Assembly (NCBI GenBank): GCA_934098385.1
Contig: CAKOOJ010000001.1
Coordinates: forward strand, 243,642 to 307,641
From: an uncultured Bacilli bacterium
Lineage (GTDB): Bacteria > Bacillota_I > Bacilli_A > RF39 > UBA660
Direction of reading: 5' to 3'
DNA: 64,000 bases
The notes beneath the pieces were generated by a model. That model searched no databases, was not told the DNA's origin, and was given only the letters and a program-made list of their open reading frames with translations. The number at the start of each line of letters is the position of its first letter. The stretch's first letter is position 1. Below are positions 52,127 to 62,132 of the stretch, piece after piece. Both the position numbers and the translations under genes were made by a program.

Positions 52127-52497
52127 CGTTTTACACTAATTAAACAAGTATACATATCATTTTCAGTAACATCATTACTATAATCATGATAAGTTAAAAG
52201 TTCATGAAATAATTTTTCTTTAGTATTAATATGCATTCTTATAAGAAAATTCATATTACCTACATAGCAGACAATTCTATTTGGTTTTTTATAATAATTT
52301 AAATCCATTATTTCATTTTCTCTATCATAAACTTCAATATTTTTAAAAATAAATTCTTCATCTGCTTTTAAATGATCAGCAAGAATATTACTAATAAATT
52401 TTTCTTTATCTTCAGACAAAAAAACCTTTTTAAAAATTATCATTTCTCTAAAATCATCCATATATGGAGAAAAATTATTATCATTATGATTACTCAT
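52123..52497 (-). CDS. Hypothetical protein, possibly a degenerate Rpn/PD-(D/E)XK relative
   Basis: 124 residues from the ATG at 52497 (AGGGAGG site with seven-base spacer). The first half (DDFREMIIFKKVFLSEDKEK, FISNILADHLKA) recalls the start of Rpn-type nuclease/transposase-like proteins, but the catalytic D-ExK pattern is not visible. Function unknown. Its stop overlaps the convergent ligase gene by 4 bases. An inverted repeat overlaps its likely -10 box. Confidence 0.55.
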   Translation of the reverse strand: MSNHNDNNFSPYMDDFREMIIFKKVFLSEDKEKFISNILADHLKADEEFIFKNIEVYDRENEIMDLNYYKKPNRIVCYVGNMNFLIRMHINTKEKLFHELLTYHDYSNDVTENDMYTCLISVKR

Positions 52498-52510
52498 TAT
52501 AAAACCTCCC

Positions 52511-52531
52511 TTCACTATTATATATAGTGAA
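52511..52531 (-). promoter_or_regulatory. Inverted repeat over a -10 box, possible operator
   Basis: TTCACTAT (52511-52518) and ATAGTGAA (52524-52531) form a perfect 8-base inverted repeat that contains TATAAT on the minus strand (52522-52517), about 20 bases before the start of the 52497 gene. The -35 box is poor, as is common for regulated promoters. Confidence 0.5.
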
Positions 52532-52676
52532 AAAATTTGCATTTCCTTTTTTTTTCTTACATTTTTTTAAACTTTTTTTCTAAAACTTACAAATAAAAAA
52601 CATCTGTATGAAAATTCTTACAAATATTTATTTTCAACAAGTCAACCAACTGTATATACAATGTTAATTGTTTACA

Positions 52677-52707
52677 CAAAAAAAATGTACACAATCTTGC
52701 ACATTTT
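52677..52707 (-). terminator. Terminator after the M16 protease pair
   Basis: AAATGT (52706-52701) pairs with ACATTT (52688-52683), followed by a long T-run. Confidence 0.65.
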
Positions 52708-52730
52708 AAATATTTACTTTTACGAAAATA

Positions 52731-54014
52731 TTATTTTACTTTAGGTTTAATTACTAATATACTTTCTTTAATATTTTTTAAATATTTACCTACTTCATTA
52801 ATCACACTAGTATTAATCTTATCATATAAATCCATATAATTATCTATAAATTTACCATATAATACTATATTATCTTGAATATTACCATTTACTAATTCAA
52901 TATCATCAAAATGTAATAAATAATTTGATTTATAAACCTTTAATTTTCTATCTAAAGTATCTTTTTCGATAAAAATATTATTCATTGTTTCTCTAATATA
53001 TCTTACTAACGTATCAGGATAATCTGTTTCACTAGTTATACTAACTACAATAAAATCCTTTGTAAATGTCTTATTAACATTAATTCCATTTTGTATAATT
53101 TTAGAAGATATTAACTTATCTTGTAAACTACTAGTATTACCAAATAATATATTAAATAATATAGATATATAACTATTTAATTCTATATCTGTTAAATTTA
53201 ATTTTTTAAATAATTTTCTAGGTATTTTATATGAAACATTTAACTTATTAGTTTCAACATTCATTTCTTTTTCTTCATATTCTTTATTGACTTTATTAAC
53301 CTCATTTATTTCTTTATTACTAATAATTATATTATTAAATTCTTTTTTATTTTGATTATTTTCTATAATACCTATTGCTTCATATGGATTTACGTTTCCA
53401 GTAATTACAACAAACATATTATTTGGATTATAAAATGCATTATAACAATCATATAGATTATCTTTATTTATTTTCTTTATATCATCAATTGTTCCACTAA
53501 TTAAATATTTTCTATTATCATTTACAAAAATATTTTTATATGCACTATAAGTTAATTCTGTATTCGGATTATTATCATACATTTTAATTTCTTCACTTAT
53601 AATACCACGTTCATTATTAATTAATTCATTAGTAAAATACGGTGTTTGAACATAATCTAATAAATATTCCAAATTTTCTTTAAAATACGTAGAACTATAA
53701 ACTTCATAACATGTTAAATCATATGTAGTAAAAGCATTAACACTACTACCTAGCTTAGAAAAATAATCAAATGCTGTACCATCTTCCATATTAAACATTA
53801 AATGTTCCAAATAATGTGCTATACCATTAGGAACTTTTTTAAAAGTCTTTTCTTCTTTAATTTTAAATTCAGTATTAATTGAACCAAACTTAGTAGTAAA
53901 TGTTATGTAAAAATTCTTTTGATATACATTAGGAACTATATATACTTCTAAACCATTATTTAATTTTTCATAATACATTATTTCATTAGTTTTATTAATC
54001 TTTATTTCTTTCAT
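52731..54014 (-). CDS. M16 zinc peptidase, YmfH-like
   Basis: About 427 residues from the ATG at 54014 (GATGGTGAAA upstream). The inverted zinc motif HxxEH is present (HYLEHLMFN), with the third ligand Glu in the later NERGIISEEIKMY region. It is the active partner of an M16 pair with the gene upstream, an arrangement like YmfF-YmfH or a bacterial processing peptidase. The substrate is unknown. The genes overlap. Confidence 0.85.
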   Translation of the reverse strand: MKEIKINKTNEIMYYEKLNNGLEVYIVPNVYQKNFYITFTTKFGSINTEFKIKEEKTFKKVPNGIAHYLEHLMFNMEDGTAFDYFSKLGSSVNAFTTYDLTCYEVYSSTYFKENLEYLLDYVQTPYFTNELINNERGIISEEIKMYDNNPNTELTYSAYKNIFVNDNRKYLISGTIDDIKKINKDNLYDCYNAFYNPNNMFVVITGNVNPYEAIGIIENNQNKKEFNNIIISNKEINEVNKVNKEYEEKEMNVETNKLNVSYKIPRKLFKKLNLTDIELNSYISILFNILFGNTSSLQDKLISSKIIQNGINVNKTFTKDFIVVSITSETDYPDTLVRYIRETMNNIFIEKDTLDRKLKVYKSNYLLHFDDIELVNGNIQDNIVLYGKFIDNYMDLYDKINTSVINEVGKYLKNIKESILVIKPKVK

Positions 54015-55269
54015 TTTCACCATCTCTTACACATAATATAGTATTTAATTTTATTTTCTTTGCAAATTCAACTATATCTTTTTTGTTAACTTTATTATAT
54101 TTATTAATCCTAACATCTATTTTTTCTAAACCAAATAAATTTTCAAAAACATAATTATCTATTATTCTACCAGGTACATCTAAAGACATATTAAGTGACG
54201 TTGTTATTAATTTTTTTGCATTCTCTATTTCTTCTTCACTTATATCACCTTTTACCATATCATTTAATGCTTTCTTCATTAATTTTATTGCAACATTTTC
54301 ATTTTTATTAGATACAGCTGTATGAAGTATTAACAGATTATCAAATTTTTGATATAAACTTACACAATTATAACAAAGAGAATTTTCATTTCTTAGTCTA
54401 TTATATAGCTTAGTTTCTAAAGAACCCCCACCCAATATCATATTATATATATGTGCAACATAATTCTTTTCATAAGAAGTCATTCCTTTAATATTAAGTC
54501 CTATACATATATTTTCTTGACTAAAAGGATACCATTCATATATTTTTCTCTCTTTTTTTACACTTTTATTATTTACCTCATAAGTAACTTTATGTGATTT
54601 TAATATATTTAATTTAAAATTATTTTTTATAATATCTGATACTTTATCCATATCAATATCACCTATTATATAAATATCTATATAATCATGTTTTAACATA
54701 TCACAATAATATTCATATAAATTACTATTAGTAATTAAATCTAAATCTTCTACATACCCATTAATATTAATACTACTTTCTGTATTTTTACACATTCTAT
54801 TTAATAATTTGTTAATTGAATAATTCTTAGGATCTTCAACAATAGATTCTATATCTTTTTTTACTCTTTCTTTTATATAATTAAATGTTGTTATATCAAA
54901 TTCATTATTATTTATATTAGGATTTAATACTGCCTCTAATGGAAATTTAATAAAATTATCTAACTTTTCATTTACTAAATTAGGATTTATAAAGTCAAAG
55001 CAAAAACTAGTAAGTATACTACTTCCTACTCTATTTGTTATTCCATAAAAATAAGCATTATATAAATTTTCTAATTCTACAGACATTTTACGTCTAGTAT
55101 TATATTTTTTTGTATTTTCAACAATCATCTCTGTTAATAAACTTCTTTTTGTTACATCTTCTTTTTTTATATTATTTCTAAATATAATTTCCATATGACA
55201 TGTTTTAAATTTATCTGTTTTTATAGTATATATATTATAAGTATTTATTTTAAAAGCTTTATATATCAT
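53995..55269 (-). CDS. M16 peptidase-like protein without the zinc motif, YmfF-like
   Basis: 424 residues with the M16 fold but no HxxEH in the N-terminal domain (KKEDVTKRSLLTEMIVENTKKY stands in that position). The C-terminal part contains MILGGGSLETKLYNRLRNENSLCY, typical of the R/Y substrate-side half. It probably heterodimerises with the active M16 protein encoded downstream. Divergent from deoD. Confidence 0.83.
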   Translation of the reverse strand: MIYKAFKINTYNIYTIKTDKFKTCHMEIIFRNNIKKEDVTKRSLLTEMIVENTKKYNTRRKMSVELENLYNAYFYGITNRVGSSILTSFCFDFINPNLVNEKLDNFIKFPLEAVLNPNINNNEFDITTFNYIKERVKKDIESIVEDPKNYSINKLLNRMCKNTESSININGYVEDLDLITNSNLYEYYCDMLKHDYIDIYIIGDIDMDKVSDIIKNNFKLNILKSHKVTYEVNNKSVKKERKIYEWYPFSQENICIGLNIKGMTSYEKNYVAHIYNMILGGGSLETKLYNRLRNENSLCYNCVSLYQKFDNLLILHTAVSNKNENVAIKLMKKALNDMVKGDISEEEIENAKKLITTSLNMSLDVPGRIIDNYVFENLFGLEKIDVRINKYNKVNKKDIVEFAKKIKLNTILCVRDGENERNKD

Positions 55270-55362
55270 AGTGCACCTCTTTTATATTATGTGTAAACAT
55301 ATTTAATTTATAATTAAATTATACCATATTTGTTGATATAATTATATTAGGAGTGTGATATT

Positions 55363-56073
55363 ATGTCTATTCATATAAGCGCAAAAAAAGATAGTATTAG
55401 TGACGTTGTATTAATGCCAGGTGACCCTTTACGTGCAAAATATATTGCTGAAACTTTCTTAACTGATGTAATTCAAATTAATGAAGTTAGAAATATGTTA
55501 GGGTATACAGGTTATTATAAAGGAAAAAAAGTAACAGTTATGGGAAGTGGTATGGGTATACCTAGTATTGGTATTTATTCATATGAACTATATCATGATT
55601 ATGATGTTAAAAAAATCATAAGAATTGGAACTGGTGGTAGTTTAGATAAGAATGTAAAAGTTAATGATATTGTACTTGCAAGTAGTAGCTACTCCCCTTC
55701 TAGTTTTGCATATGTATGGGGAAAAGATGTCAGAAATGTAATTAATAGTAGTGAAGAATTAAATAATAAAATAATTAAAACTAGCAAAAAATTAAAAACA
55801 AAATTAGTTACTGGTACTATTCTTACTGCAGATGTCTTTACAGTGTATGCAAATATCGACCATATTCTAAAAAATGTTCCAACACACATTAATTTATTAT
55901 GTAATGAAATGGAAGCTTTTGGATTATTTCATGTTGCAGAATTATGCGGTAAAGAAGCAACTGCTTTAGTTAGTATCGTAGATAGTCCTTTTGAAAAAAC
56001 AATGTTAAGTACAGAAGATAAAGAAAAAAAATTAAATGATATGATAATTCTAGCACTTGAAAGCATATTATAA
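55363..56073 (+). CDS. deoD: Purine nucleoside phosphorylase, DeoD type
   Basis: 236 residues, the normal length. LMPGDPLRAKYIAETFL, RNMLGYTGYYKGKKVTVMGSGMG, GIPSIGIYSYEL and the active-site CNEMEAFGLF are diagnostic. The hexameric enzyme cleaves purine nucleosides to base and ribose-1-phosphate in salvage. An AGGAGTGTGATATT ribosome site precedes it. Confidence 0.96.
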   Translation: MSIHISAKKDSISDVVLMPGDPLRAKYIAETFLTDVIQINEVRNMLGYTGYYKGKKVTVMGSGMGIPSIGIYSYELYHDYDVKKIIRIGTGGSLDKNVKVNDIVLASSSYSPSSFAYVWGKDVRNVINSSEELNNKIIKTSKKLKTKLVTGTILTADVFTVYANIDHILKNVPTHINLLCNEMEAFGLFHVAELCGKEATALVSIVDSPFEKTMLSTEDKEKKLNDMIILALESIL

Positions 56074-56109
56074 ATATCATATACTAGGATTTAATAAGTA
56101 ATTGAAACA

Positions 56110-56295
56110 ATGTTACCATATAGCTACAACCCAGAAAATAATAGAAGTAAAATTTGGTGAGATGAAAAAAATCATGAAATGAGAGAAAAATGGGGAACTC
56201 AAGAAGAGTACGATAAATTTAAAGAAAATGGCGGAACTTGGTAAGAATACGTAGAGTATCGTAAAAGTATTAAAAAATTGCAAAAAAAATTGTGA
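56110..56295 (+). pseudogene. Small protein remnant with two in-frame stops
   Basis: One frame from ATG 56110 reads MLPYSYNPENNRSKIW, TGA, DEKNHEMREKWGTQ and EEYDKFKENGGTW, TAA, EYVEYRKSIKKLQKKL, TGA. The amino-acid composition (charged, Trp and Tyr-rich) and the lack of frameshift suggest a decayed coding sequence rather than chance. Not recognised. Expression is unlikely because there is no good ribosome site. Confidence 0.35.
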
Positions 56296-56328
56296 TTTTT
56301 TTTAATATAAATCACATTTTTCTTTTTT
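56288..56328 (+). terminator. Terminator downstream of deoD
   Basis: TGTGATTT (56291-56298) pairs with AAATCACA (56309-56316), followed by TTTTTCTTTTTT. It probably ends the deoD transcript. Confidence 0.78.
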
Positions 56329-56329
56329 A

Positions 56330-56364
56330 AGTGCCCACTTAGAGCTGGCATCACTCGCTTTTTT
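56330..56364 (+). other. GC-rich hairpin with T-run
   Basis: AGTG-CC (56330-56336) can pair with GG-CACT (56346-56355) around ACTTAGAGCT, and CGCTTTTTT follows. Its GC content is far above the surrounding non-coding DNA. It could be a second terminator or the end of a small RNA. No family was recognised. Confidence 0.35.
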
Positions 56365-56445
56365 ATATTAAATATAAAATATTTGAATTACATAATCAAT
56401 ATATCATATAATATAAATAATATCAATTATTTATAATTAAATTTT

Positions 56446-56790
56446 TTAATTAACAATTTCAAATCTTATTCCAAGCACACCATATTTTTGTTGCTTTTCT
56501 CTACTATAAAATTTTTCTAAATCTTCTAACAAATTTTCTTTACTCATATTTTTATCAGATAAAATACTTATATCAAAATCATTAAACATCTCTATAAAAC
56601 TATTATATCTTAATAATCCAATTACTTTAACTACAAAAGATTCATCTAAATTTGGTTCTTTTAAAAATTTAATTTTATCACCTAATTTAATATTTTGTCT
56701 TTTTTCATCATATAATCTTATTTCTATTCTCTTTGTTCCATTTAAAATATAATTAAAATATTCTGGTTGTAATTTCATAACGTGTACCAT
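56446..56790 (-). CDS. ASCH-domain protein
   Basis: 114 residues. MKLQPEYFNYILNGTKRIEIRLYDEKRQNIKLGDKIKF is the ASCH/PUA-like pattern, and the C-terminal KYGVLGIRFEIV completes the fold. Such proteins bind RNA or modified nucleosides, and some are amidohydrolases. It follows the HD gene by 10 bases, in the lepA cluster. Confidence 0.8.
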   Translation of the reverse strand: MVHVMKLQPEYFNYILNGTKRIEIRLYDEKRQNIKLGDKIKFLKEPNLDESFVVKVIGLLRYNSFIEMFNDFDISILSDKNMSKENLLEDLEKFYSREKQQKYGVLGIRFEIVN

Positions 56791-56800
56791 AATTATCCCT

Positions 56801-57367
56801 CTATTCAGTTATATTATTATTTTTATCAAAATTAAATTGTACTTGTTTCCTACTTGCTAGAAAATCACACATATGAACAAATTTTTCTGTAACAGATTTT
56901 GGAATAGGTAAAACTATATCAGAATAATTATTTGTATTATATCTTCCCATATGACTAGCAACATTGTTTTTTATTTCTAATCTTTCTTCCTCTGTTAAAG
57001 ATAATTTAGCTTTTATATTTTCTAATAATTCACCTATTAATAAAGGATGTTCAAATACACTATATTTAGATTCTGTAAAGCCATGTTTCAACCCATCATG
57101 AATTAATAAACTAATAATAATTATATCTTTTGTATGATTATCAAATTTATATATATCAAATAAATTGTGTGCTAAACAAACTGCAGCCTTAACATGTCTA
57201 ACTAATCCTTGTTCTCCTAAAGCATATCTAGGATGATATTTTCCAGTAGATGCTGCTTGTACTCTATAAAAATAATCTGGTAAATTATTTAATATTATCT
57301 TCGCATTTTCTTTTAATCTTTCATCTTGTATATAGTCTAATTCCACATTAAATACATCACTTTTCAT
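56801..57367 (-). CDS. HD-domain phosphohydrolase-like protein
   Basis: 188 residues. Metal-site residues appear in order: H in GLVRHVKAAV, HD in ISLLIHDGLKHG, and H in SVFEHPLLIGELL and ASHMGRYN. The Asp of HD is followed by Gly rather than the common Ile or Val. Substrate unknown; nucleotide or cyclic nucleotide hydrolysis is usual in the family. Close to lepA (7 bases). Confidence 0.75.
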   Translation of the reverse strand: MKSDVFNVELDYIQDERLKENAKIILNNLPDYFYRVQAASTGKYHPRYALGEQGLVRHVKAAVCLAHNLFDIYKFDNHTKDIIIISLLIHDGLKHGFTESKYSVFEHPLLIGELLENIKAKLSLTEEERLEIKNNVASHMGRYNTNNYSDIVLPIPKSVTEKFVHMCDFLASRKQVQFNFDKNNNITE

Positions 57368-57374
57368 AAATACC

Positions 57375-59168
57375 TCACTTATTTGTTTTTAAAACTTGTA
57401 AAAAAGCTTCTGGTGGTATTTCTACATTACCTACCATTTTCATTCTTTTCTTTCCTTCTTTTTGTTTTTCTAATAATTTTCTTTTTCTAGATATATCTCC
57501 ACCATAACATTTAGCTAGTACATTCTTTTTCATAGCACTAATATTTTCTCTTGCAATAACTTTGGAACCAATACTTGCTTGTATAGGAACTTGAAATAAT
57601 TGTCTAGGAATTATTTTTTTTAAGTTTTCAACAGTTTCTTTTCCTCTATTATAAGCAACATCCTTATGCACAATACTTGATAATGCGTCAACAATTTCTC
57701 CATTTATTAATATATCCATTTTCACTAAATCACTTTGTTTATAGTCAGATAATTCATAATCAAATGAAGCATATCCCTTAGTATATGATTTTAATTTATC
57801 AAAAAAATCATATACAATTTCAGAAAGTGGTAATTCATAATGAATATTAACCCTTGTCTTATCTATATATTCTAAATTTTTATAAATTCCTCTTTTTTCA
57901 CTACATAAATCCATAATTGGTCCAATATATTCACTAGGTACAAATATACTTGCACTAACAAAAGGTTCTTTTATACATTCAATATTTACTTTATCTGGCA
58001 TTTCATTAGGAGCATGTATAAATACCTTTTCTTTATTGGTTTTTATAACCTCATAAACAACACTCGGACTTGTAGCAATTATATCTATACCAAACTCTCT
58101 TTCAATTCTCTCTTCAATTATTTCCATATGTAATAATCCTAAGAACCCTACTCTAAATCCAAATCCTAAAGCAATACTTGTTACTGGTTCATAAGTAAGT
58201 GCAGCATCATTTAATTTTAATTTTTCTAAAGCTTCACGTAAACTTTCAAATTTATTAGGTTCTATAGGAAATAATCCACTATATACCATAGGTTTCATAG
58301 GTTTATATCCATCAAGAGGCTCTTTAGCAGGATTATCATCTAATGTAATAGTATCTCCAACATTAACATCATCAATACTTTTTATAGATGCATTTATCCA
58401 ACCTACTTGTCCACTAGAAAGTTCATTTAATTTTTTTTCTTTTGGTGTATTTACACCTAATTCAACTACTTCGTAAACAGCATTAGTAGCCATAAATCTA
58501 ATTTTATCTTTCAATTTTATTTTACCTGTTTCTAATTTAACAGATAATATTACTCCTCTATAAGGGTCAAAATATGAATCAAATATTAAAGCTTTTGTAG
58601 GTGATGAGATATCTATTTTAGGTGCTGGAATAATCTCAATTATTTTATCTAATAATTTATCTACACCTTCTCCAGTTTTTCCACTACATAAAACTATATC
58701 TTCTTTTTTAAATCCTAAAACATCTACAAGTTCATTTGATACTTTTTCTACATTAGCATTGGGTAAATCTATTTTATTTATAACCGGAATAATAGCTAAA
58801 TCATTATTTAATGCTAAATATAAATTTGCTAATGTTTGAGCTTCTATACCTTGTGCTGCATCAACTATTAAAAGTGCTCCATCACAGGCTGCTAAACTAC
58901 GTGATACTTCATATGAAAAATCTACATGCCCAGGAGTATCTATTAAATGTAATGTATAGTCTTCATTTTTATAATTATAATGTAATTCTACAGCATTTAA
59001 CTTTATAGTAATTCCACGTTCTCTCTCTATATCCATAGAATCTAATAATTGCTCTTTCATATCATGTTTATCAACACTATGTGTTAATTCTAATATTCTA
59101 TCTGCAAGAGTACTTTTACCATGGTCTATATGTGCAATTATAGAAAAATTTCTAATTTTATTATTCAT
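57375..59168 (-). CDS. lepA: Elongation factor 4 (LepA)
   Basis: 597 residues, the family's length. GTPase motifs AHIDHGKSTLADRI, DTPGHVDF and NKIDLPNA, then domains II, III, V-like and the LepA-specific C-terminal domain with KMDILINGEIVDALSSIVH and KKNVLAKCYGGDISRKRKLL. It acts on stalled or initiating ribosomes. Confidence 0.97.
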   Translation of the reverse strand: MNNKIRNFSIIAHIDHGKSTLADRILELTHSVDKHDMKEQLLDSMDIERERGITIKLNAVELHYNYKNEDYTLHLIDTPGHVDFSYEVSRSLAACDGALLIVDAAQGIEAQTLANLYLALNNDLAIIPVINKIDLPNANVEKVSNELVDVLGFKKEDIVLCSGKTGEGVDKLLDKIIEIIPAPKIDISSPTKALIFDSYFDPYRGVILSVKLETGKIKLKDKIRFMATNAVYEVVELGVNTPKEKKLNELSSGQVGWINASIKSIDDVNVGDTITLDDNPAKEPLDGYKPMKPMVYSGLFPIEPNKFESLREALEKLKLNDAALTYEPVTSIALGFGFRVGFLGLLHMEIIEERIEREFGIDIIATSPSVVYEVIKTNKEKVFIHAPNEMPDKVNIECIKEPFVSASIFVPSEYIGPIMDLCSEKRGIYKNLEYIDKTRVNIHYELPLSEIVYDFFDKLKSYTKGYASFDYELSDYKQSDLVKMDILINGEIVDALSSIVHKDVAYNRGKETVENLKKIIPRQLFQVPIQASIGSKVIARENISAMKKNVLAKCYGGDISRKRKLLEKQKEGKKRMKMVGNVEIPPEAFLQVLKTNK

Positions 59169-59243
59169 ATATCATCACCCGACTACTAACTATTTTATCA
59201 TATGTTAAAAAAAACATATATAGTTTTATATATATTTTTCTAT

Positions 59244-61796
59244 TTATTTTGTTTCATAAAGGTCAATTCCATAGTCATGACTAACATCTAATGGTACTTT
59301 TAATTTAACAATATTTTTCATTATGTCACTAACTAATTCTTCTAATTCTTCTTTTTCTTCTTTAACCACATCAAATATTAATTCATCGTGTATTTGTAAC
59401 AACATTTTGCTATTTAATTTACGTTTTGTTATTTCGTTATCAATTTTTACCATAGCCATTTTTATAATATCAGCACTAGTTCCTTGTATAGGAGTATTAA
59501 GTGCAATTCTTTCACCACTCATACGTACCATGTAATTTGGATTATTTAATTCTTCTATTACTCTTTTTCTCTTAAATAATGTTCTTACACTACCATCTTC
59601 TTTAGCTTCTTTAACTATATTATCCATATAATTTTTAACACCTGGATATAATTCATAATATTTATCTATAAATTTTTTTGCATCAATTATGCTTAAACCT
59701 ATATTTTCTCCTAAGCCAAATCCACTTATACCATATACTATACCAAATATAACAGCTTTTGCAGTATGTCTCATTATTTTAGTAACATCTTCTTTAGGAA
59801 CACCAAATATATCACTTGCAACAAAAGTATGAATATCTTCACCATTTACAAATGCACTTATTAATTCTTTTGAGTTACTTATATGTGCTAATATTCTCAA
59901 TTCTATTTGACTATAATCTGCACTTAAAAACATATCATTTTCAGGTAAAAATGCTTTTCTTATAAGTCTTCCCAATTCATCTTTTGCTGGTAAGTTTTGC
60001 AAATTAGGTTCTGTACTAGAAAGTCTTCCAGTCCTAGTCAATGTTTGTTTATAAATGGTGTGTATCTTACCATCTTCCATTATATAATTCTTTAATCCTT
60101 CAACATAAGTTCCTTGTAATTTTGTTAAATTTCTATATTCTTGAATTAAAGGAACTATTGGATGGTCATTCATTATTTTTTCTAATACTTTACTATCTGT
60201 AGAATAACCTGTTTTAGTTTTCTTAGCATGCTTTAATCCTAACTTTTCAAATAATATACTTCCTAATTGTTTAGAACTAGATATATTAAATTCTTCTCCT
60301 GCAGCAATATATATATCTTGAGTTAATTTATTTATTTTACTTGTTAATTCAACACTCATTTTATCTAATATATTTCTATCACACTTTATTCCATTAAATT
60401 CCATTTTAGTAAGTACATTAATTAAAGGCATTTCAACCTTAACAAACAAATCATACATATCTTCTAACTTTAATTTCTTTATATACTCATCTCTAATATC
60501 ATTAATATATTTAGCTTTTCTAACTACATTATATTCTAAATTACCACCTTTTTTATAAAAGTCATATAATTCGTCTATATTAATACCATCATTTTTCATT
60601 AATATACCTAAATCTTCTCTATAATTATAATTTAATAAATCAGCTACTATTAAATGGTCATATATAGTATTATCAATAATATATCCTACTAAACAATTAT
60701 TCTTTTTTAAATCAAATGTATACTTTACACTATCTTTAATATAATCTAATACATCATTAATCATATCTTTTTTTACAAAGAATAAATTATCTTTATCATA
60801 TAATCCCATACCTAGTATATTACCAAAATGATAATTAAATTTATCACATTCAATATAAAGACTAACTATATTATCTTTATTTATTTCATTTACATTATTT
60901 AATACTTTATATTCTATATTTACTTCTATTTCTTTCTTTTCAAATTTTTTCATAAAACTATAAAATTCTAATTCTTCAAATATATTAGATAATTCACTAG
61001 TTTTTTCTCCACTATATTTCATATCTTGTAATGTATCATTTATTGGTACATCTAAATATATAGTTGCAATTTTTTTTGAAAAGAATGCACTTTCTTTATC
61101 ATTAACTAATTTTTCTTTTAATTTACCACTAATATCATCTATATGGTTATATAAGTTTTCTATAGTATCATATTCTCTAATTAATTTAATTGCTGTTTTT
61201 TCTCCTATTCCTTTTACTCCAGGAATATTATCACTAGCATCTCCCATAAGCGCTTTTAAATCAATAATTCTTATAGGGTCAAAACCATATTCTTCTTTAA
61301 AACTATTCACATTGTACCTAATATAATCTTTTGATTTCAAACATTTTACTTCTATTTCTTCATTTATTAATTGTAATAAATCTTTATCACTAGAAACTAT
61401 TAAAGCTTCAAAATCAGGATCTATATACGCTCTTTTAGATAATGTTCCAATTATATCATCAGCCTCATAATTTTCTATTTCATAATGTTTTATCCCCATA
61501 GCATCTAATATTTTTTTAGCAACAGGCATTTGCATTTTTAATTCATCTGGTGTTTTATTTCTACCATCTTTATATTCTTTATATAAATCTTTTCTAAAAT
61601 TTTTACCTATATCAAATGCAACTGCTATATGAGTTGGCTTCTCCTCATCTATTATTTTATTCATCATGTTTACAAAGCCATATAATGCATTAGTATAAAA
61701 CCCTTTACTATTTTTCATTAAATTACCACTATATGCAGTAGCATAATAACTTCTAAACATCAAATTGTTTCCATCTATTAGTATTATTTTTTTCAT
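59244..61796 (-). CDS. polA: DNA polymerase I
   Basis: 850 residues: N-terminal 5'-3' exonuclease (LIDGNNLMFRSYYA, YEADDIIGTL, SDKDLLQL, GDASDNIPGVKGIGEKTA), a degenerate 3'-5' exonuclease region without the D-x-E motif (about 295-460), and the polymerase (SADYSQIELRILAH, O helix RHTAKAVIFGIVYG, QIHDELIFDV). It fills gaps in repair and removes Okazaki primers; proofreading is probably absent, as in Bacillus PolA. Confidence 0.97.
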   Translation of the reverse strand: MKKIILIDGNNLMFRSYYATAYSGNLMKNSKGFYTNALYGFVNMMNKIIDEEKPTHIAVAFDIGKNFRKDLYKEYKDGRNKTPDELKMQMPVAKKILDAMGIKHYEIENYEADDIIGTLSKRAYIDPDFEALIVSSDKDLLQLINEEIEVKCLKSKDYIRYNVNSFKEEYGFDPIRIIDLKALMGDASDNIPGVKGIGEKTAIKLIREYDTIENLYNHIDDISGKLKEKLVNDKESAFFSKKIATIYLDVPINDTLQDMKYSGEKTSELSNIFEELEFYSFMKKFEKKEIEVNIEYKVLNNVNEINKDNIVSLYIECDKFNYHFGNILGMGLYDKDNLFFVKKDMINDVLDYIKDSVKYTFDLKKNNCLVGYIIDNTIYDHLIVADLLNYNYREDLGILMKNDGINIDELYDFYKKGGNLEYNVVRKAKYINDIRDEYIKKLKLEDMYDLFVKVEMPLINVLTKMEFNGIKCDRNILDKMSVELTSKINKLTQDIYIAAGEEFNISSSKQLGSILFEKLGLKHAKKTKTGYSTDSKVLEKIMNDHPIVPLIQEYRNLTKLQGTYVEGLKNYIMEDGKIHTIYKQTLTRTGRLSSTEPNLQNLPAKDELGRLIRKAFLPENDMFLSADYSQIELRILAHISNSKELISAFVNGEDIHTFVASDIFGVPKEDVTKIMRHTAKAVIFGIVYGISGFGLGENIGLSIIDAKKFIDKYYELYPGVKNYMDNIVKEAKEDGSVRTLFKRKRVIEELNNPNYMVRMSGERIALNTPIQGTSADIIKMAMVKIDNEITKRKLNSKMLLQIHDELIFDVVKEEKEELEELVSDIMKNIVKLKVPLDVSHDYGIDLYETK

Positions 61797-61847
61797 CTTA
61801 CCACCTATTTACTATTTTACTATACTATTTATTATTTACAAAGCATT

Positions 61848-62132
61848 TTACTTATTACTAACATAATACTTATTAAGTAATTCTTTCTTTAAAAATAATA
61901 TTCTTATATAAACGCCCACACAAAATACAAATATAATAATATCAAATATTAAACTAACATTACTTTTATTAAATAAATCATATATAAAACATCCAATAGA
62001 ATATATAATACCAATAATACACAACATAAACATTCCATTCATTTTTTTAACAAATACACTCTTATCATTCTTATATTTTCTATATATTTCTTTCTTCTCT
62101 TCTTTACTTAACATATCATATTTACTCTTCAT
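61848..62132 (-). CDS. Small membrane protein, two helices
   Basis: 94 residues. A charged N-terminus (SKYDMLSKEEKKEIYRKYKN) is followed by two membrane segments (MLCIIGIIYSIGCFIYDLF and LIFDIIIFVFCVGVYIRILFL, each about 20 residues). Start overlaps the recX end by 11 bases, and polA follows, so it is part of a recX-x-polA-lepA run. Not recognised. Confidence 0.65.
   Translation of the reverse strand: MKSKYDMLSKEEKKEIYRKYKNDKSVFVKKMNGMFMLCIIGIIYSIGCFIYDLFNKSNVSLIFDIIIFVFCVGVYIRILFLKKELLNKYYVSNK

Noticed and set aside
56330..56364. tracrRNA-like tail
   Set aside because: There is only a loose resemblance of a GC hairpin and T-run; no CRISPR repeats or cas genes occur anywhere in the window.
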